DNA from: JALYZC01 sp963725645
Lineage (GTDB): Bacteria > Actinomycetota > Thermoleophilia > Solirubrobacterales > Solirubrobacteraceae
Reading direction: 5' to 3'
DNA: 64,000 nt
Assembly: GCA_963725645.1 (NCBI GenBank)
Contig: CAVRZD010000006.1
Coordinates: forward strand, 992,001-1,056,000
The notes beneath the pieces were generated by a model. That model saw only the letters and a program-made list of their open reading frames with translations, was not told where the DNA came from and did no database searches. The position numbers and the translations under genes are program-made. Position 1 is the stretch's first letter; each line of letters starts with the position of its first letter. Shown here in pieces: positions 40,909 to 50,400 of the stretch.

Positions 40909-41895
40909 CTAACCCGACTCGGCGGCCCGCGCAGCCTTTGCGTCGCGCAGCAGCTGGCGGAAGCCCCGCGTGCGGAAGATCAGTGTCATCGCGGCGAACG
41001 CGAGCCCCAGCGTGAAGGCCGACAGCGCGATCTGCTGGCCGACCGAATACGCCGCCACGGCGGTGTTCGACGCGATGCTGGCGAAGACGGCGACGAACAG
41101 CGCCTGCTGCACGCCGGCGCCGCCGGGCGTCACCTGCAGCGCCGCCGAGATCACCTGCACCGCCTGCACGAGCAGGACATTGCGCAGCGAGCCGCCGATG
41201 TTGAAGGCGACCAGCATCAGCCACCAGGTGCCGAACCGGAACAGCCAGGCGCCGAGCTGCCAGGTGACCATCTCCCGCGCGTAGCGGCGGCGGTCCCGCA
41301 GGATGGCGATCCCCTGTCCCACGCGCGCCCAGAAGGCGTGCACGCGGACGGACAGGATCGCGAAGGCGACCAGCACGATCACGATCAGGGCCGTGACGAT
41401 GAACAGCGTCACCTCTGGGTTGCGTCCGATGAACGCGAGGTCGAAGGAGCTCACGTCGGCGAAGTCGGCGGGCTTGGGGAAGATGCCCTGCGTGAACGCG
41501 AACGCCAGCACGACGGTGCTCACGCAGGCGTCGAGCACCGCCCCCGTGGCGAGCGCGGTCGTCACCGTCGGGTAGCTGGAGTTGGGTATCGAGTTCTTCG
41601 TCAGGTAGTACTGCGCGACGTTGCCCGCGCTCGCCGGGACGAAATTGTCGAGCCCGTAGGCGACGACGTACCCGCCCCACACGCAGCGCCACTGGAACGT
41701 CTCGTCCGGGTAGGACGCGCGGAGCGCGTTGAACAGCGCGCGGGAACGCAGCAGGAGGTACATGCCGAAGGTCGCGAGCGCGACGATCAGCGCAAACCAA
41801 TTGATCGAGGCCAGGTGCGAGAAGAAGTCGTCGGCCGCGCCGAGGAAGGACTCGGCGGTGTCCACGAGCGAGGCGAGGACCGCGGTGGGCGCCAC
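40909..41895 (-). CDS. Lysylphosphatidylglycerol synthase flippase-domain (UPF0104) membrane protein
   Basis: 328 residues, about eight hydrophobic segments (WFALIVALATFGMYLLL, VSTVVLAFAFTQGIF, LFIVTALIVIVLVAFAILSV, LSAFTLGLAFAAMTLIF). The family's GLDNFVPASAGNVAQYYLTK and VTPGGAGVQQALFVAVFA elements are visible; these resemble the flippase half of MprF and UPF0104 proteins involved in lipid handling. GTG 41895 is chosen since a minus-strand TACGGT box lies exactly 6 bases upstream; GTG 41901 is also in frame. It diverges from the zinc-ribbon protein gene. Confidence 0.75.
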   Translation of the reverse strand: MAPTAVLASLVDTAESFLGAADDFFSHLASINWFALIVALATFGMYLLLRSRALFNALRASYPDETFQWRCVWGGYVVAYGLDNFVPASAGNVAQYYLTKNSIPNSSYPTVTTALATGAVLDACVSTVVLAFAFTQGIFPKPADFADVSSFDLAFIGRNPEVTLFIVTALIVIVLVAFAILSVRVHAFWARVGQGIAILRDRRRYAREMVTWQLGAWLFRFGTWWLMLVAFNIGGSLRNVLLVQAVQVISAALQVTPGGAGVQQALFVAVFASIASNTAVAAYSVGQQIALSAFTLGLAFAAMTLIFRTRGFRQLLRDAKAARAAESG

Positions 41896-41901
41896 GCCCA
41901 C

Positions 41902-41907
41902 ACCGTA
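41902..41907 (-). promoter_or_regulatory. Leaderless-type -10 box TACGGT (minus strand)
   Basis: Minus-strand TACGGT stands 6 bases before GTG 41895 and points to that start for the flippase-like gene. Confidence 0.45.
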
Positions 41908-41986
41908 GAGCCCGCGTTCGGCACTCGCCTGGGAGGCCGCGGAGTGCGATGATGGGCCGGCACACCAACGGACTGTGTGGAGAATC

Positions 41987-42457
41987 GTGTCTGCCGAGGC
42001 GGTGCGGTGCCCGAGTTGCGGCATCCTCTGGCGAAGTCAGGTATCGCAGGAGCGGATCCTGCGGGACCAGCGATGCCCGGCGTGCCAGGCGCCGTTCGCC
42101 GTGACCGCGCAGCAGGTGCACCGGCCGCCCTCCGGGCCCGAGGGCGCGGTGGAGCTGCTCGACGAGGCGCCGGCGCGCTTGGAGGAGGTCGGCTTCCCCG
42201 ACGAGGCGGCGCTGCTCGACCGCACGTTCGAGGCGCTGCGCCGCGAATCGCGCATGGCCCGTGCTCGGGCGAGGGAGCAGCGGGAGCAGGCGCGCCGCAC
42301 GCGCGAGCGGCTCGCGGCCCAGCGGCGGGCCCTGGGTTGGACGCTGCGCCAGCTCGCGCGGCGCGAGTCGCTGGACGGGCGCCAGCGCCAGCTCCTCGCC
42401 GAGCTCAACGAGGCCGTGCACCGCGCCGAGAGCCTGCTCGAGACGGCGCCGTTCTGA
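41987..42457 (+). CDS. Zinc-ribbon and coiled-coil protein of unknown function
   Basis: 156 residues. An N-terminal zinc ribbon, RCPSCGILWRS and RCPACQAPFAV (CxxC...CxxC), is followed by a long helical, Arg/Glu-rich region (ALRRESRMARARAREQREQ, ARRTRERLAAQRRALGW) likely to form a coiled coil, and a final helix pair. I do not recognise a family. GTG 41987 or GTG 41975 could be the start. Its stop directly abuts the stop of the convergent large membrane protein gene (42457/42458). Confidence 0.6.
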   Translation: MSAEAVRCPSCGILWRSQVSQERILRDQRCPACQAPFAVTAQQVHRPPSGPEGAVELLDEAPARLEEVGFPDEAALLDRTFEALRRESRMARARAREQREQARRTRERLAAQRRALGWTLRQLARRESLDGRQRQLLAELNEAVHRAESLLETAPF

Positions 42458-44743
42458 TCAGAGCAGCGCGGCGAAGCCTGGCTCGAGCACGGCGGCGTCC
42501 TGCGCCTGCAGGGCCAACTGGCGCGGCGGGGTGCGCGTGTCCACCGGCGCGGCCGTCAGGCGGATCGTGCTGGTCCCCAGCCGCAGCTGCAGCAGCCGGT
42601 GCAGCGTCACGCCGCGCGGCGTGACGAGCAGCTCCTGCTGGACCCCGGTCGGGTAGCGCACCCTGACCCGCGTCGGCGCCCGCGAGCGCAGCGTCGCCGT
42701 CAGCAGCGCCGGACGCAACCCCCGGCGGTTGACGACCTGCAGGCGCGCGTTCGGCGCGACCGTGCGCGAGGCGGCATCCGCGCCCTGGCGCAGCGGGCCG
42801 AAGCCCTGCCCCCAATGCACGACGACGGCCGGCTCGAGCGTCGCGTCGCGCAGCGCGCGCAGCTCGGCGGGGGAGTGGTGCGCGCGCAGGGCCGCCGCGT
42901 AGGGCCGCAGGTCGAAGAACTCCTGGCGCCCGTTCGGGCTGCGCAGCGGCTCGACGCCCGTGAGCGCCCGCAGCGCGGCCGTGATCGCGAAGCCGCCGCC
43001 GGCGTAGCCGAAGCGGTCGACCCAGATCCCGTCGAAACCCGACGCCGCGACGGCGGGGACCACCAGCGAGGCCGGCTTGTCGGCGAGGTCCTCGGCCCAG
43101 TCGGCCGGACGACCCTGCATCGCCCCGTAGCTCCAGCGCAGGTCGTGCGAGTGCAGGTAGCCGCGCACCTGGTCGTAGTTCGTCATCCGGTGGATCGGCT
43201 TGGACTCGGGGAATCCCTGGTAGGGGAGCTGGAACACCATCGCGTTGTGGGGGAGCCGGCGCTCGATCGCCGCCACCAACCGCCCGTCGCTGCGGAACTG
43301 GGCGGCGGTCGCCCGGTAGGCGGGCACGTCCTGCTGCGTGGTCTGGTCGAGCACGCCGACGACGAGCACCGCCGCGAGCGCGGCGGCGAACAGCGCGCGC
43401 CGTCCGGGCGCCGGCCCCATGCGCCGGCGCAGCCGATCCAGCAGGAGCGCCACCGCGACGAAGCTGAAGAAGGCGATGAACACCGACATGCGGTTCCACG
43501 CGCGCAGCTGTGGCGTCAGCCAGTAGTTGATCAGCGTCGAGACGCCGCCGACCGTCGCCAGCAGGAAGGCGATGACGGTCGCCGCCGAGGCGTGGCGGAA
43601 GCGCTCGTCGATCGACATCCGCCGTGCACTGGCCACGAGCGTCAGCAGCGCGACGAGCAGCAGCCAGAGGAAGCCGACCGTGGCCACCACGCCCAGCGCC
43701 GACGAGTAGGACTCGTTGAAGGGGTTCGAGGTCGGCGTGGTCTGCACGTAGCGGCGCTTGGCGCGCGCGAGGAAGCCGACGCGGTGGTCGTTGACGGGCA
43801 GCACGAGCTGGGAGAAGCGCAGCTGGTAGCGCTCCGCCTCGGCGGCGCGTCGGTGCGCGACCTCGGAGTTGCCGCCGTGGTCGATCCTGTAGAACGCCAC
43901 CGGGGCGAAGTTGATCGCCAGCATCGCGGCGATCGCGGCCGTCGCCCCGAGCGCGCCCCTCAGCGCGCGGCCATCTCCGCGCGCGATCAGCGCGACCACG
44001 CCGGCCGCCACGAGCAGGACGACGGTGAAGCCGGCGTAGTAGACCGAGGCCGAGCCGAGCACGGCGCAGGCCGCCAGCGTCAGCAGCGTGCGCCGCGACG
44101 CCCATCGCGGCCGCGCCGCGTGCGGCCGGCGCGTGAACAGCGGCGTGCCGGAGAACGTCGACAGCACCAGGTAGGCGCCGAGCGGCACCGCGAAGTAGCC
44201 CGACAGGAACAGGTGCAGCTCGCGGCGCGCGAAGTGGTAGGGAAGCATCGCGTACAGGACGCCGCACACCGCCGCCACCGCCGGGCTCGCGCCGAGCCGC
44301 CGCAGCACGACGTACGCGGCCAGCGCGATCAGCGGGAACGTCAGCAGGAAGTAGAGGTTGAGGACGACCGCGAAGTTGCCCGAGAAGAGGCCGAGCGCCT
44401 TGATGATCAGCAGCTGGAGGTTGTCCCCGTTCTGCGGGAAGTCGTAGAGCTCCTGGCCGAACGGCGCGCCGAGGCTGTCGTTGACGACGTACCAGCCGTG
44501 GTCGAGCACGCCCTTGACGAACATCCCGTGCTGGAGCGCGTCGAACTCGTACGAGAAGGGGACCGCGAGGTCGCCGCGCCACAACCGCAGCACCCAGGCG
44601 GCGACGCCCAGCGCGAGCAGCGCCGTCGCGATCGCGACCACGACGTCGACGGCGGGGCCGCGCGGGCGGCGCAGCAGGCGGCGCGCCGCGGCGCGCGCGG
44701 GAGCCGGCGCCGGCGCGGGCGTGGCGGTCGCGGAGGGTTCCAT
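42458..44743 (-). CDS. Large polytopic membrane protein, glycosyltransferase-like (GT-C/YfhO-type)
   Basis: 761 residues. About ten to twelve membrane helices fill residues ~35-480 (VVVAIATALLALGVAAWVL, LYFLLTFPLIALAAYVVL, and others), with a first exposed loop NDSLGAPFGQELYDFPQNGD carrying acidic residues as in GT-C enzymes. The C-terminal ~280 residues (GFPESKPIHRMTNYDQVRG onward) are predicted outside the membrane. This architecture is common in actinobacterial sugar-transfer or teichoic-acid-modifying proteins, but no specific activity can be named. ATG 44743; the next in-frame ATG upstream (44791) adds only low-complexity residues. Confidence 0.65.
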   Translation of the reverse strand: MEPSATATPAPAPAPARAAARRLLRRPRGPAVDVVVAIATALLALGVAAWVLRLWRGDLAVPFSYEFDALQHGMFVKGVLDHGWYVVNDSLGAPFGQELYDFPQNGDNLQLLIIKALGLFSGNFAVVLNLYFLLTFPLIALAAYVVLRRLGASPAVAAVCGVLYAMLPYHFARRELHLFLSGYFAVPLGAYLVLSTFSGTPLFTRRPHAARPRWASRRTLLTLAACAVLGSASVYYAGFTVVLLVAAGVVALIARGDGRALRGALGATAAIAAMLAINFAPVAFYRIDHGGNSEVAHRRAAEAERYQLRFSQLVLPVNDHRVGFLARAKRRYVQTTPTSNPFNESYSSALGVVATVGFLWLLLVALLTLVASARRMSIDERFRHASAATVIAFLLATVGGVSTLINYWLTPQLRAWNRMSVFIAFFSFVAVALLLDRLRRRMGPAPGRRALFAAALAAVLVVGVLDQTTQQDVPAYRATAAQFRSDGRLVAAIERRLPHNAMVFQLPYQGFPESKPIHRMTNYDQVRGYLHSHDLRWSYGAMQGRPADWAEDLADKPASLVVPAVAASGFDGIWVDRFGYAGGGFAITAALRALTGVEPLRSPNGRQEFFDLRPYAAALRAHHSPAELRALRDATLEPAVVVHWGQGFGPLRQGADAASRTVAPNARLQVVNRRGLRPALLTATLRSRAPTRVRVRYPTGVQQELLVTPRGVTLHRLLQLRLGTSTIRLTAAPVDTRTPPRQLALQAQDAAVLEPGFAALL

Positions 44744-44820
44744 GCGACGGCGCGAGCCTACTAACTGCCCCGCCCGGCAGACCCACAACAACTACCGCGT
44801 AGCGGTACTGACTGCCCCGA

Positions 44821-44985
44821 GCAGCGGAGGGTCTGCTGTTTGCAGGCCCGGAGCTGCCGGGGCCTGGAGGGACGGCGAAGCCGTCCCGGTCACATCGCCC
44901 GGGCAGGCGGAGGCTCGTTGTCTACGAGCCGGAGCCAGCGCGGCCGAGGCGAGGCCAAGAGGGCGGCGAAGCCGCCCGGTCACAG
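44821..44985 (+). repeat. Stem-loop repeat array, copy 2 (four hairpins)
   Basis: Hairpins in order: GGGTCTGC/GCAGGCCC around TGTTT (44829-44849, one G-T pair); GGGACGGC/GCCGTCCC around GAA (44869-44887); GGCTCG/CGAGCC (44912-44930); GGGCGGC/GCCGCCC around GAA (44961-44977). The second and fourth are each followed by GGTCACA. The first 75 bases match the minus strand of 18439-18510. It occupies the gap between two divergent genes, upstream of the catalase, so it is not simply a terminator. Confidence 0.7.
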
Positions 44986-45001
44986 CGCACCGCCGCTACG
45001 G

Positions 45002-45007
45002 TAGCTT
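45002..45007 (+). promoter_or_regulatory. Leaderless-type -10 box TAGCTT
   Basis: TAGCTT stands 7 bases before ATG 45015 of the catalase-family gene, just after the stem-loop array. Confidence 0.5.
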
Positions 45008-45014
45008 CCCTGCC

Positions 45015-45947
45015 ATGCCCTCGGCAAAGGACGTCGTCGACGCCATCACCGACATCTCGGGGTCGCATCCCGGCCACCGGGCGGCGCATGCGAAGGGGAT
45101 CTTGTGCGCGGGGACGTTCGTGGCGTCGCCCGGGGCGAAGGAGATCTCGCGGGCACCGCACCTGCAGGGGGACGAGGTCCGTGCGACCGCCCGGTTCTCG
45201 AACGGCAGCGGCGATCCGACCAGGCCGGACGCGGCCAACGACGGCCGCGGCCTGGCGGTCAAGTTCTACCTGCCCGACGGCTCGCGCAGCGACATCGTCG
45301 CGATCACGCTGCCGGTGTTCTTCGTCCGCAATCCCGACGACTTCCTCGCGTTCACCCGCGCGCGCAAGCCCGACGCGGAGACGGGACAGCCGGACCTGGA
45401 CAAGGTCGGCGCCTTCCTCGCCGAGCATCCGGAGGCCGGCCCGGCGATCCAGTTCCAGCTCGGGATGGCGGCGCCGGCGTCGCGCGCCCAGCTGCGCTAC
45501 CACGGGATCCACGCCTACCGCTTCACCTCCACCGACGGCCTCGCGCGGTTCGGCCGCTACCGCTGGGAGCCCGAGGCGGGCGAGGCCTGGCTCGAGCCGG
45601 AGGAGGCGAAGGCGAAGTCCCCCGACTACCTCGAGGACGAGCTGCGCGAGCGGATGGCGGCCGGCCCGGTCGTCTTCTCGCTCCTGGTCCAGATCGCCGA
45701 CGACGGCGATCCCACCGACGACCCCACCGTGCAATGGCCCGAGGAGCGGGAGGTCGTCGAGCTGGGGCGGCTTCAGATCACCGGGCTGGACACCGAGCGC
45801 GAGCGCGGCGACGACGTGCTCGTGTTCGACCCGACCCGCGTCGCCGACGGGATCGAGTGCTCCGAGGACCCGATCCTCCACTTCCGGCCGCAGGCCTACT
45901 CGGACTCCGTCGCTCGGCGCACCGGCGCGGCGGCCGCAACCGCCTGA
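45015..45947 (+). CDS. Small catalase-family haem protein (SrpA-like)
   Basis: 310 residues, the length of the compact catalase-related peroxidase group, which lacks the N- and C-terminal extensions of classical catalases. Seen: HPGHRAAHAKGILCAGTF (distal His), RFSNGSGDPTRPDAANDGRG with the conserved SNGSG, and FRPQAYSDSVARR near the C-terminus, where an Arg...Tyr pair would be the proximal haem ligand. It probably reduces peroxides with an organic donor. ATG 45015 follows a TAGCTT box. The stem-loop array fills the upstream gap. Confidence 0.85.
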   Translation: MPSAKDVVDAITDISGSHPGHRAAHAKGILCAGTFVASPGAKEISRAPHLQGDEVRATARFSNGSGDPTRPDAANDGRGLAVKFYLPDGSRSDIVAITLPVFFVRNPDDFLAFTRARKPDAETGQPDLDKVGAFLAEHPEAGPAIQFQLGMAAPASRAQLRYHGIHAYRFTSTDGLARFGRYRWEPEAGEAWLEPEEAKAKSPDYLEDELRERMAAGPVVFSLLVQIADDGDPTDDPTVQWPEEREVVELGRLQITGLDTERERGDDVLVFDPTRVADGIECSEDPILHFRPQAYSDSVARRTGAAAATA

Positions 45948-46004
45948 GCCCCGTTCGCACACGGACCGACGGTCCCCGCGCGGACCAATCTTCCAATTGC
46001 GCGT

Positions 46005-47378
46005 TCATTGGGCCGGCGCACGGGTAGGCCTGGGCCAGGCGCGACTCTGCGACAACTTCCGTCGCGTCTCATCCGCATATTCCCCCCGCTCCGGCGTGGT
46101 CGCCAAGACGGCGGCCGCGCCGGCGGCATCTTGGGCGAACTGGCGGTCGAAGCGCCGCAGGCCCGGAACCAGCAGCCACACGGCAACCGACGCGGCCGCG
46201 CCCAGCACGCCCGCCCCGATCAGCGTTGCCTGAGCGCCCAGCGCGGCGGCCACCGGTCCGGTCAGCGCGAAGGAAAGCGGGACCAGACCGAAGGAGATCA
46301 GCGAGTCGAGGCTCGCCACCCTTCCGAGCAGCTCGCGAGGGACGAGCGTCTGTATCAGCGTGCCCCAGACGACCATGAGCGCCGCGTTCAGCGCGTAGGC
46401 GACGCAGTAGACCGCCATCGCCTGCCAGGTCGCGGCGACGAGCCCGTAGGCGATCAGCGACGAGATCATCAGCGTGAAGCAGGCGAACGCGAAGCGCAGC
46501 GGATGGCGCGGCAGCCCGCGCTGCCCGACGACGATCGCCGCCACGATTGCGCCCGCGCCGCCGGCCGCGAGCACGGCGGCGAAATCGGCCGCCGCGCCGC
46601 CGAGGCGGTTCTTGACGACGTAGGGAAGCAGCACCTCGAACGGGCCCCAGAAGCACAGAAGCGACAGCGCGCCCGTCAGCAGGCAGGCCCACAGCCAGGT
46701 CTGCGAGCGCACGTAGCGCAGGCCCTCGCGCGCATCCGCCAGCACCCCGGACCGGCCCTCGCGCGCAGTCGCGGGTCCAGTCGGCGTTCGGATGGCGAGG
46801 ACGGCGGCGGCCGACGCCAGGAACGTTCCGGCGTCGAACAGGAACCCCGCGCCGGCGCCCAGCCCGGCGACCGCGGCGCCGCCGAGGACCGGCCCAACGA
46901 GGCGAATGGCGAGCGGCCGCACGAACTGGTCCAGGCCGTTCGCGCGGACCAGGTCCTCCCCCGCCACGAGCTCCGGCACGATCGCGGTGTAGGCGGGGTT
47001 GAACAGCGCGTCGCCCGCGCCGACCAGCACGACGAGCGCGACCACGTGCCACAGCTCGAGCGCGCCACTGACGGCGAGCACCCCGAGCGTTCCGATCGCG
47101 ACGGCCCGCAGCACGTCGGCGGCGACGAGGACGCGCCGCCGCTGCAGGCGGTCGGTCAGGACGCCGCCGAACAGGACGAGGCTGACCTGCGGGATGGCGA
47201 GGCCGAGGCCGACGATCGCGAGCGCAGCCGGGGCGTTCTCCAGCGTGTACACCTGCCACGCCACCGCCACCACGTACACGCCGTCGCCGAGCAGCGACGC
47301 CGTCCGCGCCGTGAACAGCAGGGCGAAGTCACGGCGAGCGAGCGGGCGCAGAATCGCCGGTCGGGGGAGGTTGCGCAT
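46005..47378 (-). CDS. MFS transporter (DHA3/MFS_3-type)
   Basis: 457 residues with twelve likely membrane helices. The opening RPLARRDFALLFTARTASLLGDG and the FGGVLTDRLQRRRVLVAADV motif A match drug/H+ antiporter-type MFS_3 proteins such as enterobactin exporters. NPAYTAIVPELVAGEDLVRAN is a typical helix 4-5 segment. The C-terminal ~30 residues are a polar tail. ATG 47378 is preferred to 47411. It is divergent from the BTAD regulator gene, so it may be one of the regulator's targets (inference). Confidence 0.88.
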   Translation of the reverse strand: MRNLPRPAILRPLARRDFALLFTARTASLLGDGVYVVAVAWQVYTLENAPAALAIVGLGLAIPQVSLVLFGGVLTDRLQRRRVLVAADVLRAVAIGTLGVLAVSGALELWHVVALVVLVGAGDALFNPAYTAIVPELVAGEDLVRANGLDQFVRPLAIRLVGPVLGGAAVAGLGAGAGFLFDAGTFLASAAAVLAIRTPTGPATAREGRSGVLADAREGLRYVRSQTWLWACLLTGALSLLCFWGPFEVLLPYVVKNRLGGAAADFAAVLAAGGAGAIVAAIVVGQRGLPRHPLRFAFACFTLMISSLIAYGLVAATWQAMAVYCVAYALNAALMVVWGTLIQTLVPRELLGRVASLDSLISFGLVPLSFALTGPVAAALGAQATLIGAGVLGAAASVAVWLLVPGLRRFDRQFAQDAAGAAAVLATTPERGEYADETRRKLSQSRAWPRPTRAPAQ

Positions 47379-47467
47379 GGGCGCCACCGTCGCACGCGGG
47401 CGTGCAGCCACCGCAATCGCAGCGCAAATCCGGACCGAGAGCCCCTTCGCGGTGGTCGCCCGAGGCT

Positions 47468-47473
47468 TAGGCT
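47468..47473 (+). promoter_or_regulatory. Leaderless-type -10 box TAGGCT
   Basis: TAGGCT stands 9 bases before ATG 47483 of the BTAD/ATPase regulator, slightly farther than in other genes here. Confidence 0.4.
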
Positions 47474-47482
47474 AGGCCGGTC

Positions 47483-50400
47483 ATGTTGTACGTGCGGCTG
47501 CTCGGTGAACTCGCGCTCGAAGCCGACGGCGAGCCGCTCGAGCCGCCCACCAGCCGGCGCGCCCGGGCGCTGCTGGCGTGGCTGGCGCTGCACCCCGGTC
47601 CGCGCTCGCGCGCCGAGGTGGCGGCGCGCTTCTGGCCCGACGTGCTCGACTCCAGCGCGCGGGCGAGCCTGCGCACGGCGCTGTCCGGCGTGCGGCGCTC
47701 GCTCGGTCCGGCGGCCTCCGCGCTCGTCGCCGGCCGCGACACGGTCGGCCTCGATCCAGAGCGCCTGTGGGTCGATGCCGCGGAGTTCGAGGCGCTCGTC
47801 GCGGCTGACCGGCTCGAGGACGCCCTCGCGCTGTCCCGCGGCGACCTCCTCGGCGGGATCGACGACGACTGGGCGCTGCAGGCGCGCGACGAGCACCGCG
47901 ACCGTCTGGCCTGGGTGCTCTCGAACCTCGCGGACCGCGCGGAGGACGGCGGCGACGGCGAGGCGGCCGTGCGGCTGTCGCGGCGCCGGCTCGCGCTCGA
48001 CCCGCTGTCGGAGGAGGCGACCCGCGACCTCATGCGCCGCCTCGCCGCCGCCGGGGACCGCGCGGCCGCCCATACCACGTACACGCGCCTGCGCGATCGC
48101 CTGCGCGCGGAGCTGAGCATGGCGCCGTCGGCGGAGACGCGGCGGCTGGCCGAGGAGCTGCGCGGAGCGGGTGACGCCGGAGCCCAGCCCGCCGAGCCCG
48201 CGGCGTTCGCGCTTCCCGCCCGCCTGGCGGTCGCCGCCGCGGAGCCGTTCGTCGGTCGCGGCGACGAGGAATCGCGGCTCGGGCGCGCCTGGGAGCGCGC
48301 GGCCGCCGGGCGGCGCACGCTCGTCCTCGTCGCCGGCGAACCCGGGATCGGCAAGACGCGGCTGGCGGCGCGCGTGGCCGCCGGCGCCCAGGCCGGCGGC
48401 GCGGCCGTGCTCTATGGCCGCTGCGACGAGGACGGCGTCGCCTCCTACCAGCCCTTCGTCGAAGCGCTCACCGGCTTCGTGGCCGCGGCGCCCCAGGGCG
48501 AGCTGGAGGCGCACGTGATCGAGCACGGCGGCGAGCTGGTCCGCCTCGTGCCCGAGCTGGGGCGCCGCGTCCCGGCCGCCGAGGCGCCGGCGGCGGGTGA
48601 CGCCGAGGGCCGCCGCGCGCGGTTGTTCGAGGCGGTCGCCGGACTGCTCGAGGGGGCGGCGCGCCGCCGTCCGGTGCTGCTCGTGCTCGACGACCTCCAC
48701 TGGGCCGACGGGCCCACGCTGCTGCTCCTGCGGCACGTCTCGCGCGTCGCCGGCTCGGCGCCGCTGCTCGTGCTTGGCACCTACCGCGAGACCGAGCTCG
48801 GCCGCACCCACCCGCTGACCGGCGCCCTCGCCGACCTTCGCCGCGAGGGGGAGGTGCCGCGCGTGGCCCTGGCGGGACTGGGGCACGACGACGTGGAGCG
48901 GCTGATCGCCGCTTGGACGGACGCGGAGCCGACCGGCGAGCTCGTGCGGGCGGTCGAGCAGGAGACGGACGGCAACCCGTTCTTCGTCGTCGAGGTCCTG
49001 CGCCACCTCGACGAGACCGGAGCCCTCGTGCGCCCGCACGACGGCCGCGGCCACGCAGCCCTCGCGCACGGCCGCAGCGGCGTGCCGGAGGGCGTGAAGG
49101 AGGTGATCGGCCGGCGGCTGTCTCGGCTGGCGCCCGCCACCGACGAGACACTCGGGCTGGCCTCGGTGATCGGGCGCGAGTTCGACCTCGTCACGCTGCA
49201 GGCGGCCGCCGACACGGGACGCGACGAGGTGGCAGCGGCCCTCGACGAGGCGCTGGCGGCCGGCCTGCTGGTCGACGTGCCCGCCCGTCCCGGCGCCTTC
49301 GCCTTCACGCACGCGCTGGTGCGCGAGACCCTCTACGACGAGCTCACCACCGTCCGCCGCGTCGTCCTCCACGACCGCGTCGGCACGGCGCTGGAGGCGC
49401 GGTACGGCGAGGATCGCGAGCACGCGGCCGAGCTGGCCCATCACTTCCTCGAGGCCGCCCCGGCCGGGGATGCCGGCCGCGCCGTCGCGCAATGCCGGCG
49501 TGCGGCCGAGGCGGCGTTGACGGTGCTCGCCTACGAGGACGCCGTCGGCCACTACGAGCGGGCGCTCGCCGCGCTGGAACTGCTCGACGCGACCGGCGCC
49601 CGCCGCGGCGAGTTGCTGCTCGCCCTCGGCGACGCGCGCAGCCGCGCCGGCGCGACCGCGGCCGCCGAGGAGGCGTTCGTGGGAGCGTCGTCCTTCGCGC
49701 GGGAGCGCGAGGACGCCGGGCTGCTGGCGCGGGCCGCGCTCGGGCGCGGCGGGCTCGGCGTCGCCCTCGTGGGCGCCGACCCGGAGATCGTGGCGGCGCT
49801 GGAGGAGGCGCTGGACGCGCTCGGCGGCGACGACCCCGCGCTGCGATCGCAGTTGCTCGGGCGCCTCGCCACGGAGCTGTACTACGCGGACGATCCCACG
49901 CGCCGCGGGGCGCTGAGCGGCGAGGCGCTCGCGCTGGCACGCGCGAGCGGCGACGACGCCGTCCTCGCCCGCGCGCTCAATGCGCGGCGCGCCGCCCTGT
50001 GGGACGGCGACCACCTCGACGAGCGCCTGGCCATGGCCACCGAGATGATCGAGGCGGCCGAGCGCGCCGGCGATCCCGAGTCGGTGCTGCAGGCCCGCAA
50101 CTGGCGGGTGACGGACCTGTGCGAGCTGGCCGACTGGCCCGGCATGCGCGCCGAGATCGCGGCGTACGCCGTGCTCGCCGGCGCCCAGCGGCTCGACGTC
50201 TACGCCTGGTACGTGCCCGCCTGGGAGGCGATGCAGGCCCTGCTCGAGGGTCGTTGGGACGACGCGCGCGCGCTGATCGACCGCGCCGCGGAGACCGGCA
50301 CCCGGGCCGGGGACCGCAACGCTCCGCTGTTCGCGCGCGTGCAGGGACTGGCCCTCGCGCACCAGCGCGGGGACTGGGACGGCCTCGACACGGAGGCGGT

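Noticed and set aside
40900..40916. Telomere-like CCCTAACCC next to the cupin gene
   Set aside because: A single occurrence in a short intergenic gap; no tandem repeat.
42599..44764. 721-residue plus-strand frame opposite the large membrane protein
   Set aside because: Arg/Gln/His-rich antisense artefact; the minus frame shows regular membrane helices.
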